A stretch of DNA of 64,000 bases from Streptomyces sp. NRRL WC-3626 (lineage in GTDB: Bacteria; Actinomycetota; Actinomycetes; Streptomycetales; Streptomycetaceae). A program made the translations under genes and the position numbers. The stretch lies in NCBI RefSeq assembly GCF_000718785.1, contig NZ_JOCA01000006.1:186001-250000 (forward strand), given 5' to 3'. This document shows positions 1 to 9,410 of this stretch, piece after piece; positions within the stretch are counted from its first letter, which is position 1; each line of letters opens with the position of its first letter. Below the pieces are notes generated by a model. It made no database searches and had not been told where the DNA came from. It saw only the letters and a program-made list of their open reading frames with translations.

Positions 1-42
1 CCGTCCGCGGCGACGGCGGCCCGCGGCCCCGCGCCGCAGCCC

Positions 43-1650
43 GTGACCCCCCTCGCGTACGACCCGGCGCTGCGGTCGAGGCTCGACGCGCTGCGCGAGC
101 TGATCGGGCTCTCCCGCACCCGGCTCGACAACCGGACCCTCGCCCAGGCGGGCCGGATCCTCGACGAGGCCACCGCGCGGCGCCGGCTCTCCGGACAGCA
201 CACCGTCGTCGCCCTCGCCGGCGCCACCGGCAGCGGCAAGTCACAGCTGTTCAACGCGCTGGCCGGAGTGCCCATCTCGGAGACCGGCGTGCGCCGGCCG
301 ACCACCGCCGCTCCCATCGCGTGCAGTTGGAGCGACGGCGCCGCGCCCCTCATCGAACGCCTCGGCATCCCGCCCCGCCTCAGACGGCGCCCCCTGCAGG
401 CGACCGCGGACGCCGACGAGCGGCTGCGCGGGCTGGTCCTGGTCGATCTGCCCGACCACGACTCGGCGGCCGTCCAGCACCGGGAACAGGTGGACCGGGT
501 CCTGGGGCTGGTCGACGCGGTGATCTGGGTCGTCGACCCGGAGAAGTACGCCGACGCGATGCTGCACGAACGCTATCTGCGGCCGATGGCCGCCCACGCG
601 GAGGTCATGTTCGTCGTCCTCAACCAGACCGACCGGCTGCCCGGGGAGGCCGCCGACCAGGTCCTGGACGATCTGCGGCGGCTGCTCGATGAGGACGGCA
701 TCGTGCTGGGGGAGTACGGAGAGCCCGGTACGACCGTGCAGGGACTCTCCGCGCTCACCGGGGACGGGGTCGGCGAACTGCGGGAGTCGCTCGCCCGGTT
801 CGTGTCCGAACGCGGCGCCCCGTCCCGGCGGATCGCGGCGGACGTGGACATCGCGGCGGCCCGGCTGTGGCCCGTGTACGCCACCCGCCGGCGCACCGGG
901 CTGAGCGAGGAGGCGCGTGAGGAGTTCTCGGACCGGCTCGCGGACGCCGTCGGCGCCACCGCGGCGGGCGAGGCGGCGGAACGCGCGTGGCTGCGCAACG
1001 CCAACCGCGCGTGCGGCACGCCCTGGCTGCGGCTGTGGCGCTGGTGCCAGGAGCGGAGCGAGCCGTCCACCGGCCGGGTCGCCCCGCGCGGACAGCCCGA
1101 CGAGGAGGCCACGGCCCGGCAGCGGGTGGAACAGGCGGTGCGTACGGTGGCCGACCGCGCCTGTGCCGGACTGCCGGCGCCGTGGGCGCAGGCGGTGCGG
1201 GAGGCGGCCGTACGGGGCTCGCAGGGGCTGCCCGAGGCACTCGACGAGCTGGCCGTACGCGCGGGGCTGCCGCCGGGGCGGCCGCCGCGGCCGGGGTGGT
1301 GGCCGGTGGCCGTGCTGGCACAGGTCTCGATGACGGTCCTTCAGTTCCTCGGCGGGCTGTGGCTGGTGGCGCAGATCGCCGGCCTCATGGCGCCGAATCT
1401 GGGGGTGCCGGTGCTGCTGATGGCGATCGGCATCGTCGGCGGCCCGCTGATCGAGTGGAGCTGCCGCATGGCGGCCCGGGGGCCCGCCCGGCGGTACGGG
1501 CTGGAGGCGGAGAGACGTCTGCGGGAGGCGGCGGCCGGGTGCGGCCGGGCCCGCGTCCTGGATCCGGTGGCGGCGGAACTGCTGCGGTACCGGGAGGTGC
1601 GGGAGCAGTACGGGCGGGTCGCGGGGGTGGGGGTGGCCGGCCGGGGGTGA
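43..1650 (+). CDS. Dynamin-like / YfjP-type GTPase with C-terminal membrane hairpin
   Basis: Predicted 535-residue GTPase. The P-loop GATGSGKS lies at residues 60-67, followed by a switch region, a DLPDHDS stretch (G3-type) and LNQTD (G4, the guanine-specifying motif). Near the C-terminus two hydrophobic segments (VAVLAQVSMTVLQFL and VPVLLMAIGIVGG) form a probable membrane hairpin, as in actinobacterial YfjP-like GTPases that usually occur in pairs and act at the membrane in division or sporulation. The frame stays open to base 1, so the GTG at 43 may not be the true start and the gene could begin before the window. No ribosome-binding site is visible just before 43. The family call is firm; the cellular role is inference. 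Confidence 0.8.
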   Translation: MTPLAYDPALRSRLDALRELIGLSRTRLDNRTLAQAGRILDEATARRRLSGQHTVVALAGATGSGKSQLFNALAGVPISETGVRRPTTAAPIACSWSDGAAPLIERLGIPPRLRRRPLQATADADERLRGLVLVDLPDHDSAAVQHREQVDRVLGLVDAVIWVVDPEKYADAMLHERYLRPMAAHAEVMFVVLNQTDRLPGEAADQVLDDLRRLLDEDGIVLGEYGEPGTTVQGLSALTGDGVGELRESLARFVSERGAPSRRIAADVDIAAARLWPVYATRRRTGLSEEAREEFSDRLADAVGATAAGEAAERAWLRNANRACGTPWLRLWRWCQERSEPSTGRVAPRGQPDEEATARQRVEQAVRTVADRACAGLPAPWAQAVREAAVRGSQGLPEALDELAVRAGLPPGRPPRPGWWPVAVLAQVSMTVLQFLGGLWLVAQIAGLMAPNLGVPVLLMAIGIVGGPLIEWSCRMAARGPARRYGLEAERRLREAAAGCGRARVLDPVAAELLRYREVREQYGRVAGVGVAGRG

Positions 1651-1956
1651 CGGCGGCCGGCGCCGGTGGTGGGGGCGGGCGGTCGGTGCCCGTACTGGGG
1701 GCGGGCGGTCGGTGCCGGTACGGGGCGGAGCGCCTCGTTCGGGTGGCGGGGTTGTCCCCAGGCCGGCGGTGGTCCACAGCGCTCGGCGGGCCCGGCCCGA
1801 CGGAGGCAGTCTGGCGTGCACGGCGATCGCGGAACGGTCCGCGGTCGTCACGCCGGACGGCGGCCGTACGGGACGGGCCCGTACGCGTTTCAGCCCGGCG
1901 CCCGCCGATGCCGCCCCGTGCGGCCGGCGGGTCCGGGCGAGGGAGGGAGTACGAGG
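1651..1956. other. 306-bp intergenic region between GTPase gene and ssbB
   Basis: I see no convincing gene here. It holds a 20-bp tandem-like repeat (1671-1716) and, at its right end, the purine-rich ribosome-binding site of ssbB (GGGAGGGAG, 1941-1949). A promoter for ssbB is expected here but I cannot point to convincing -35/-10 boxes. Confidence 0.5.
1671..1716. repeat. 20-bp perfect direct repeat, two copies
   Basis: A perfect 20-base G-rich unit (GGGGGCGGGCGGTCGGTGCC) occurs at 1671-1690 and again at 1697-1716, a 26-base period. It lies just after the GTPase stop codon and is non-coding. It could be a slippage product; no function is evident. Confidence 0.8.
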
Positions 1957-2436
1957 ATGAACGAGACGATGGTGTGCGTGGTGGGCAACATGGCGACACG
2001 CCCCGTGTACCGGGAGACGGCGTCGGGGCCCGCGGCCAGGTTCCGGATCGCGGTCACGTCCCGGTACTGGGACCGGGAGAAGAGCGCCTGGGCGGACGGC
2101 CACACCAACTTCTTCACGGTGTGGGCCAACCGGCAGCTCGCCACCAACGCGGCGGCCTCGCTGTCGGTGGGCGAACCGGTGATCGTCCAGGGCCGGCTGA
2201 AGGTGCGCACGGAGACGCGCGAGGGGCAGCAGGGCTGGATGTCGGCGGACATCGACGCGGTGTCGATCGGCCACGACCTGGCCCGCGGCACGACCGCCTT
2301 CCGCCGCGCGCAGCGAACGGACCGGACACCGGCGACGGACCGGACCGAACCCAACTGGGAGAGCCCCCTGGACGGTTCGCCGGCAGTGGACGACACGGCG
2401 GTCCAACCCGGCCCGGAGCCAGCCGTCGTGACGTGA
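1957..2436 (+). CDS. ssbB: Single-stranded DNA-binding protein, SsbB type
   Basis: A 159-residue OB-fold protein starting MNETMVCVVGNMATRPVYRE, with the SSB-typical FRIAVTSRYWD and NFFTVWANRQLA strands in the first 110 residues. It binds single-stranded DNA as an oligomer. The C-terminus ends in PEPAVVT and lacks the acidic DDDIPF-like tip that SsbA uses to recruit repair and replication partners. Streptomyces carry such a tip-less paralogue, SsbB, linked to chromosome segregation during sporulation; length and tail match that paralogue. The ATG at 1957 was chosen because the SSB fold starts there and GGGAGGGAG lies 7 bases upstream. It is monocistronic. The SSB identity is near certain; the SsbB label rests on the missing tip. 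Confidence 0.9.
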   Translation: MNETMVCVVGNMATRPVYRETASGPAARFRIAVTSRYWDREKSAWADGHTNFFTVWANRQLATNAAASLSVGEPVIVQGRLKVRTETREGQQGWMSADIDAVSIGHDLARGTTAFRRAQRTDRTPATDRTEPNWESPLDGSPAVDDTAVQPGPEPAVVT

Positions 2437-2480
2437 CGTCAGTGACGCGCGCCGCCCGGCCCGGACTCCGGCCGAACTGA

Positions 2481-2533
2481 GGCTTATCGGCAGATGCATA
2501 CCGAACCGTCCTGTGTGGATTTGTCGATAAGCC
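2481..2533. promoter_or_regulatory. Inverted repeat upstream of the thioester surface protein gene
   Basis: GGCTTATCGGCA (2481-2492) and TGTCGATAAGCC (2522-2533) are inverted copies matching at 11 of 12 positions, separated by 29 bases. A further GCGATAACGA lies at about 2551. The AT content is high for this genome. It could be a regulator's operator or a terminator for ssbB, but there is no T-run and the loop is long, so an operator controlling the gene at 2719 is favoured. No regulator is assigned. Confidence 0.4.
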
Positions 2534-2718
2534 CTGCTCGCGACGGCTTCCGCGATAACGATTCCGAGTCGGATCAGCCCTCCGACGCGATCACCGGCAA
2601 GCGCGCTCTGCCGCCTCCTTAGGATGCCGGGCATGGCTCCCGGCGCTCTGGGGGCCGATGAAATTTGCTGGTGGGACCGTCCCCCCGTGTCAACGGGTCC
2701 CGCTCGGAAAGGATTTCG

Positions 2719-4134
2719 GTGTTTGCTTCGTTCTCCGCGCGGTCCGTGCGCGGACGCGGGTCGGCCCGCCTCGCCGCAGGGACGCTGGCGTCCGGACTCG
2801 TCACCACCGCCGTACTGGCCGGTGCCGGGACGGCGGCCGCCGCCGGCGACGAGACGGCGCCGGGACACAGCGGGGCGGCCGCGACCATAGGCGGCCTCAA
2901 GACCTACGGCGACGCGGTGATACGCGGCGCCGCCGGGGACCAGCAAGTGTCGGCGGGACTGTTCGAGATGTCCGTCGAGGGCGGCGGCATGCTGCACACG
3001 TACTGCGTCGACATCCAGACGCCGACGCAGAAGGACGCCAAGTACCACGAGACCGCCTGGGCCGGGACGTCGCTGGGCACCAACAAGGACGCCGGCCGCA
3101 TCCGCTGGATCCTGCGCAACTCCTACCCGCAGGTCAACGATCTCGCGGCGCTCGCGAAGAAGGCCGGTGTACGCGGCAAGCTCACCGAGCAGGACGCGGC
3201 GGCCGGCACCCAGGTGGCGATCTGGCGCTACACCGACGCCGTCGACGTGGACGCCGTCGACCCCCAGGCGGAACAGCTCGCCGACTACCTGCAGAAGAAC
3301 GCCCGCGGCGAGGCGGAACCGAAGGCGTCGCTGACCCTGGACCCGCCGGCGGTCTCCGGCCGCCCGGGTGAGCTGCTCGGCCCGGTGACGGTGCACACGG
3401 ACGCGCGCAGCGTCACGGTCTCCCCGCCGGCGGACGCCACCACGACCGGCGTACGGATCGTGGACAAGGACGGCGAGCCCGTCACCACCGCCACCGACGG
3501 CAGCCGGCTCTTCTTCGAGGTCCCCGAGGACGCGGCGGCGGGCACCGTGAAACTGACCGCGCAGGCCTCCACGACGGTCCCGGTCGGCCGCGCCTTCGTC
3601 TCCGACAGCCGCAGCCAGACGCAGATCCTGGCCGGTTCCAGCGAGTCGACCGTCTCGGCGACGGCGAGCGCGACCTGGGCGCTCGAGGGCGCGATACCCG
3701 CGCTGTCCGCCCGCGAGAACTGCGCCAAGGGCGGTGTGGACGTCACCGTCGCCAACCAGGACGACGAGCCGTTCGTCTTCGAGCTGGCGGACGCGGAGTA
3801 CACCGTCGCGGGCGGCAAGTCCCGGACGGTGACGGTTCCGGTGAGCGAGGACCTGCCGTACGACTTCACGGTCGAGGGTCCGGGCGGCTTCGAGCAGCGG
3901 TTCACCGGCAAGCTCGACTGCGTGACCAGGGCCGCCGAGATCGGCACCACCACCCACACCCTGTCCGGCCCGTCCCCGACCCCCCTCGCCGTCACCCCCA
4001 CCGAATCCAACCTCGCCGAAACGGGAGCCTCCAGCGCCACCCCGTGGATCACCGGCACCGCGATCGGCCTGGTCGTCGTGGGCGGAGCGGGCCTGGTCAT
4101 CGCCCGCCGCAGGAACACCCCCTCCGAGGGCTGA
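2719..4134 (+). CDS. Thioester-domain surface protein with LAETG sortase anchor
   Basis: A 471-residue exported protein. Residues 1-42 form a signal peptide (Arg-rich start, hydrophobic core, AAAA end). A thioester (TED) domain follows: Cys96 in HTYCVD and Gln165 in GTQVAIW are the pair expected to form an internal Cys-Gln thioester able to bind host or surface amines covalently. Two or more Ig-like/beta domains follow, then LAETG at 432-436, a hydrophobic stretch and an RRR tail, which is the Streptomyces LAXTG signal for class E sortase anchoring to peptidoglycan. The GTG at 2719 was chosen because GGAAAGGA (2706-2713) precedes it by 5 bases and the signal peptide starts there. No sortase gene is in the window. 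Architecture is clear; the binding target is unknown. Confidence 0.9.
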   Translation: MFASFSARSVRGRGSARLAAGTLASGLVTTAVLAGAGTAAAAGDETAPGHSGAAATIGGLKTYGDAVIRGAAGDQQVSAGLFEMSVEGGGMLHTYCVDIQTPTQKDAKYHETAWAGTSLGTNKDAGRIRWILRNSYPQVNDLAALAKKAGVRGKLTEQDAAAGTQVAIWRYTDAVDVDAVDPQAEQLADYLQKNARGEAEPKASLTLDPPAVSGRPGELLGPVTVHTDARSVTVSPPADATTTGVRIVDKDGEPVTTATDGSRLFFEVPEDAAAGTVKLTAQASTTVPVGRAFVSDSRSQTQILAGSSESTVSATASATWALEGAIPALSARENCAKGGVDVTVANQDDEPFVFELADAEYTVAGGKSRTVTVPVSEDLPYDFTVEGPGGFEQRFTGKLDCVTRAAEIGTTTHTLSGPSPTPLAVTPTESNLAETGASSATPWITGTAIGLVVVGGAGLVIARRRNTPSEG

Positions 4135-4145
4135 GGGCACTCCCG

Positions 4146-4634
4146 GTGTCCGGTGCGCCGGCGTCCGGCGGAACGAGGGAGAACGGGGCCGCCATCCGGT
4201 CGGTCGCGACTGTGGCCGTCGCGGGACTGCTGCTGGCGGGCCTGCCCGCGCTGTACTTCCTGACCGTCCATGGCTGCGGTGAGGAGGAGGGCCGGCTCGC
4301 CGGGGTGATGGCCGGCGAGACGGTCCTGGACGCGGCTCCGGAAGGCGCGGACCAAAGGGACCGCTACCAGGAGTGCGACGACGACGACCGCTTCGTCGTG
4401 GTGGGGGCGCGATACCGGTACCACGGTTCGCCGGAGGACGTCCTGCGGCACTACGAGGAGGTGGCCCGCGCCGACGGCTGGCGGCCGCGGACGGCGGCCG
4501 GGGACGAGAAGGCACCCGGCTGTTTCACCAAGCCGATGGGAGGCACGACCGCCTACCTCGGGGTCGAGGGCCCGGACGACGGCCTGCTCCACGTGGAGAT
4601 CGTCGCGGACCACGCGAAGTCACAGTGGTGCTGA
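4146..4634 (+). CDS. Small membrane-anchored protein next to the surface protein
   Basis: A 162-residue protein starting 11 bases after the LAETG gene, so probably co-transcribed. An N-terminal hydrophobic segment (VAVAGLLLAGLPALYFL, about residues 18-35) is followed by a Cys and an exported acidic domain of about 120 residues with ECDDDD and three further Cys residues (including the C-terminal QWC), which could form disulfides. I do not recognise the family. The start GTG at 4146 is the first one compatible with an N-terminal membrane segment; the ribosome-binding site is weak, suggesting coupling to the upstream gene. It could be a lipoprotein, but the LTVHGC stretch is a poor lipobox. Confidence 0.65.
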   Translation: MSGAPASGGTRENGAAIRSVATVAVAGLLLAGLPALYFLTVHGCGEEEGRLAGVMAGETVLDAAPEGADQRDRYQECDDDDRFVVVGARYRYHGSPEDVLRHYEEVARADGWRPRTAAGDEKAPGCFTKPMGGTTAYLGVEGPDDGLLHVEIVADHAKSQWC

Positions 4635-4640
4635 ACGTAC

Positions 4641-4754
4641 TCATCTTCGACGCCGGATGTACCAACCCGCCACCAGCACGATGAGGATGGCGACCACGAA
4701 GGCCCATACGGTCGTTGCGCCGTGGTACGAGCGGTAGGCCACTACAGCGAGCAT
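4641..4754 (-). CDS. Possible 37-residue single-span membrane peptide
   Basis: A short frame encoding 37 residues: a polar N-terminus, one strongly hydrophobic span (WAFVVAILIVLVAGWYI) and an RRRR C-terminus, obeying the positive-inside pattern. It is convergent with the gene ending at 4634. Hydrophobic spans of this kind are unusual for noise frames in such GC-rich DNA, which usually give Arg/Ala/Pro-rich peptides. The start lies within the palindrome GAGCATGCTC and no clear ribosome-binding site is visible, so the gene could be a remnant. No family recognised. Confidence 0.35.
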   Translation of the reverse strand: MLAVVAYRSYHGATTVWAFVVAILIVLVAGWYIRRRR

Positions 4755-4919
4755 GCTCAGACGGATACCCCGGTCGGGCGTCTCCAGCCGACATCCTCGA
4801 GTCGCTGTCGGGCACGGGCCCACCCTCGCAGTCGAGTTCGTCGCCGCCGTGGGCGCCATGACCACCTGCGCCGATGCCGGCCACCTGGCCTCGACACGCG
4901 ATTTTTCCCGAGGCGGGGC

Positions 4920-5438
4920 TCAGTCCCGCGTGACGGTGTCGAGCCATCCGGCGAGCGCGTGGAAGTCGGAGTCTTCGAGGCCCTCGGCCGGGTCGACCTG
5001 GTGAAGCAGGGACGGCCCCGGGTGGGCGGCGGTGACCCAGAGGCGGTCCATGGTGCCGATCTCGTCGTCGACCCAGACGAAGGGCCGGCCATCGGCCCAC
5101 TCGACCAGGGGGCGGGTCTTCCAGTGGAGGCCCCGCGGGCCTTCCTCCGCGTCGGTGTCCGGCCGTCCCATCACGGGCAGCCGCGGCAGCCCGATGCGCG
5201 GGGCGACGGTCCTGTTCGCCTCCTCCATCCAGGTCGTCGCCCACACGAGACGGCAGCCCAGAGCCATGAGGCGCGCCCCGATCCCGGGGTCGAGCCGGGC
5301 CAGCAGCGAGTTCCCTCGACCGGCGGCTCCCACGGCGGCGGCAGCGGCGGCCCGTGGGTGGCCGGACGACGATCCGAACGGGATGAGTGGGCCGTCGACG
5401 TCGAGGAAGAGGAGGGGGCGCTCCGCCGCGCTGGTCAC
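4920..5438 (-). CDS. HAD-superfamily hydrolase-like protein
   Basis: A 172-residue protein that opens with PLLFLDVDGPL, the HAD motif I in which Asp13 would be the nucleophile and Asp15 the acid/base. Motif II/III positions are less clear, but VWATTWMEEANR and FVWVDDEIG fit the usual motif II (S/T) and motif IV (DD) regions of the HAD-domain family common in Streptomyces. Substrate unknown. The GTG at 5438 was chosen because the HAD core follows at once; the frame extends upstream to 5522 but that extension is Arg/Ser-rich and looks non-coding. No good ribosome-binding site is seen. Confidence 0.75.
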   Translation of the reverse strand: MTSAAERPLLFLDVDGPLIPFGSSSGHPRAAAAAAVGAAGRGNSLLARLDPGIGARLMALGCRLVWATTWMEEANRTVAPRIGLPRLPVMGRPDTDAEEGPRGLHWKTRPLVEWADGRPFVWVDDEIGTMDRLWVTAAHPGPSLLHQVDPAEGLEDSDFHALAGWLDTVTRD

Positions 5439-5639
5439 GACGGCACGGTAGCGCGGCACGGTGGAGGAGCGGCATCCCCGGGCCGTGGCGACCGACCGTG
5501 ACAGGCGAGGCTCAGGCGCCATCCGGGAAAGGCCAGGTCAGGGCCACCGGACGGAACGGGTTTCCCCCCAGGGGTAGCGGTCGGGCAAGATGGGGTGTGT
5601 CTGCCCACTGCCAGATTTCAAGCTGCCGGACGGTTTCTC

Positions 5640-7304
<1,665 letters not shown>

Positions 7305-7310
7305 TCGACC

Positions 7311-7721
7311 TTGCGGCACATCTACCGCTGCCCGCTGCGCTGGGCGGACATGGACGCGTACGGCCACGTCAACAACGTGGTGTTCCTCCGCTACCTGGAG
7401 GAAGCCCGTATCGACTTCCTGTTCCGCCCGGAGAAGGACTTCCAGCAGGGGTCCGTGGTGGCGCGCCACGAGATCGACTACAAGCGGCAGCTCGTCCACC
7501 GGCACCACCCGGTCGACATCGAGCTGTGGGTCACCGAGATAAGGGCCGCGTCGTTCACCCTCACCTACGAGGTCAAGGACGGGGACGTGGTCTACGTCCG
7601 CGCCTCGACGGTGATAGTGCCGTTCGACTTCGAGGCGCAGCGGCCCCGGCGGATCACCGCGGAGGAACGGGAGTTCCTCCAGGAGTACACGGACGCCGAG
7701 GAGGAGGCCGTCGCGGCATGA
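7311..7721 (+). CDS. Acyl-CoA thioesterase, hotdog (4HBT) family
   Basis: A 136-residue single-hotdog protein. RWADMDAYGHVNNVVFLRYLEEAR near the N-terminus carries the DxDxxGHVNN signature, where the Asp is the catalytic residue of 4-hydroxybenzoyl-CoA thioesterase-type enzymes that hydrolyse acyl-CoA. The start is TTG at 7311, six bases after ettA, implying one transcript. The stop overlaps the start of the next gene (ATGA). The natural substrate cannot be read from sequence. Confidence 0.88.
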   Translation: MRHIYRCPLRWADMDAYGHVNNVVFLRYLEEARIDFLFRPEKDFQQGSVVARHEIDYKRQLVHRHHPVDIELWVTEIRAASFTLTYEVKDGDVVYVRASTVIVPFDFEAQRPRRITAEEREFLQEYTDAEEEAVAA

Positions 7722-8383
7722 CGGTGCTCCATCTCGCCGACGAGGGGGAGGCCGCGGATCTCGCGGCCTTCCTCTCCCGGCTGCTGCACTACGACCGTTC
7801 CGCCGCGGTGCGGCTGCAGGCGGCCGGGACGGCGCTCGCCGTCTTCGGCAGGCCGCCGTCGTTCGAGGTGCTCGCCGTCCGCGCCGTACGGCTGGCGAAG
7901 CCGTACGAGAACGGGCTGGACATCACCCTGGACGTGACCGTGTCCGCCGGTGAACTGCTGGAGTCGGTGGACGAGTCCGCCGGCACGGCCGCCGTGCCGG
8001 GCGCGGTGACCGGGCCGCCGTGGGCCGGTGTGCTGCCGCCGCGCGGCGGCTGGCGGGCCGAGCCCGGACTGCCGGCGCCGCAGGAGCTGCGCGCTCTCGT
8101 CGCCGCGTCGGTCGCGGAATTCCGGTCCCGTACGGAGGAGTTGGCGTCCGAGTCGCGTACCCGGGCCGAACTCGACCGGATCGGGCGGGAGATCTGGTCC
8201 CGCACGGTCGCGGACACCGGGCTTCCGGTGCGGGCGGTGCACGCCGCCCAGTCGCTCGGCTTCCTGCGGGGCACGGAGCAGGGGCTGTTCTCCTCCGGGG
8301 CGTGGCTCCGGCTGCGTACGCCCTTCGGGTCGGTCGCCGTACGGCGGGCGGGGCTCGGGGCGTTCGGGCTCAGCGTGCGCTGA
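7718..8383 (+). CDS. Uncharacterised protein coupled to the thioesterase
   Basis: A 221-residue soluble protein with no signal peptide, membrane span or motif that I recognise. Its ATG overlaps the thioesterase stop by four bases (ATGA), indicating translational coupling in an ettA-thioesterase-unknown operon. The middle section is Pro/Gly-rich and the C-terminal half is alpha-helical with many Arg and Glu. Good codon usage and tight coupling support it as a real gene. It ends six bases before the convergent ABC ATPase gene. Confidence 0.75.
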   Translation: MTVLHLADEGEAADLAAFLSRLLHYDRSAAVRLQAAGTALAVFGRPPSFEVLAVRAVRLAKPYENGLDITLDVTVSAGELLESVDESAGTAAVPGAVTGPPWAGVLPPRGGWRAEPGLPAPQELRALVAASVAEFRSRTEELASESRTRAELDRIGREIWSRTVADTGLPVRAVHAAQSLGFLRGTEQGLFSSGAWLRLRTPFGSVAVRRAGLGAFGLSVR

Positions 8384-8389
8384 GGCCGG

Positions 8390-9349
8390 CTACCGCCCTT
8401 CGCTGTCGTCCGGGCGGACGGCTATGTGGTCGGGCTCCAGTTCCAGGGCGACGCGGTCGCGCATGTTCAGCGCCTTCGTGTACTCGGCGGGCAGTTGGAG
8501 GCGGCCGGCACGGTCCAGCATCGCGTACTCGCGGGCGACCACGGTCTCGTGGCCGGTGTCGGCGTCGACCTCGCTGCGGCGCAGCACCTCGGTGGAGGTG
8601 CGGCCGTCGCGGATGGCGACGGTGCGGCGGACCTCGCTCGCCACCGCCTGGTCGTGCGTGACGATCACGATGGTCGTGCCCAGCCGCTCGTTCGCGGTGC
8701 GGAACGCGGCGAAGATCTGTTCCGCCGTGTGGGAGTCCAGCTCGCCGGTGGGTTCGTCGGCGAGCAGGACGGAAGGGTCGCAGGCCAGCGCCACGGCGAT
8801 GGCGACACGCTGCTGCTGGCCGCCGGACATCTCGTGCGGGCGGCGGTCGCGGCAGTCGGCCACCTCCAGCAACTCCAGCAGTTCCAGCGCGCGTTCGGCG
8901 CGGACGCGGCGCCCGGAACGGGACCGGCCGGCCAGCTGCATCGGCAGGGCGACGTTCTGCGCCGAGGTCAGATAGGGCAGCAGATTGCGGGCCGTCTGCT
9001 GCCAGACGAAGCCGACGACCTCACGCCGGTAGGCGAGGCGGTCCCTGGCGGTCATCGTGAGCAGGTCACGGCCGGCCACCCGGGCCGCGCCCGCCGTCGG
9101 GGTGTCCAGGCCGGCGAGGATGTTCATCAGGGTCGACTTGCCGCTGCCGGACGCGCCCACCAGCGCCATCAACTCGCCCTCGCGCACCAGGAGGTCGAGC
9201 CCCTGGAGCGCCTGCACCTCCACGCCGTCCGCGGTGAACACGCGGACCAGCCGGTCGCAGGTGATGAGCGCGTCATGGCCGTACGCCGGACGGTCGCGGT
9301 CGGCGCCGACCCGGCCGGCCAGCTCGGCGAGCGTGGGGTTCGAGGTCAT
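8390..9349 (-). CDS. ABC transporter ATPase (MacB/LolD type) with C-terminal AbrB-like domain
   Basis: A 319-residue ATPase. Walker A is GASGSGKST, the signature is MSGGQQQR and Walker B is VLLADEPTGELD; the Q-loop QQTARNLLPYL and H-loop THD are intact. This type of ATPase partners FtsX-like permeases that export or extract substrates by mechanotransmission. Residues 274-319 (starting EYAMLDRAGRLQLPAEY) look like an AbrB/MazE swapped-hairpin element, normally a DNA-binding fold. The ATG at 9349 is preceded by AGGAGG. It is the last gene of a minus-strand operon with the two permeases upstream. Transport substrate unknown. Confidence 0.88.
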   Translation of the reverse strand: MTSNPTLAELAGRVGADRDRPAYGHDALITCDRLVRVFTADGVEVQALQGLDLLVREGELMALVGASGSGKSTLMNILAGLDTPTAGAARVAGRDLLTMTARDRLAYRREVVGFVWQQTARNLLPYLTSAQNVALPMQLAGRSRSGRRVRAERALELLELLEVADCRDRRPHEMSGGQQQRVAIAVALACDPSVLLADEPTGELDSHTAEQIFAAFRTANERLGTTIVIVTHDQAVASEVRRTVAIRDGRTSTEVLRRSEVDADTGHETVVAREYAMLDRAGRLQLPAEYTKALNMRDRVALELEPDHIAVRPDDSEGR

Positions 9350-9410
9350 CGGGGGCCTCCTGGGAGGGAGCACGGGCGGGCGTGCGCGGTCGTACGGTCC
9401 TCGGTGCGGG

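Noticed and set aside
241..4515. 1424-codon minus-strand open frame across ssbB and the surface protein gene
   Set aside because: Antisense to three supported genes and extremely Arg/Pro/Gly-rich.
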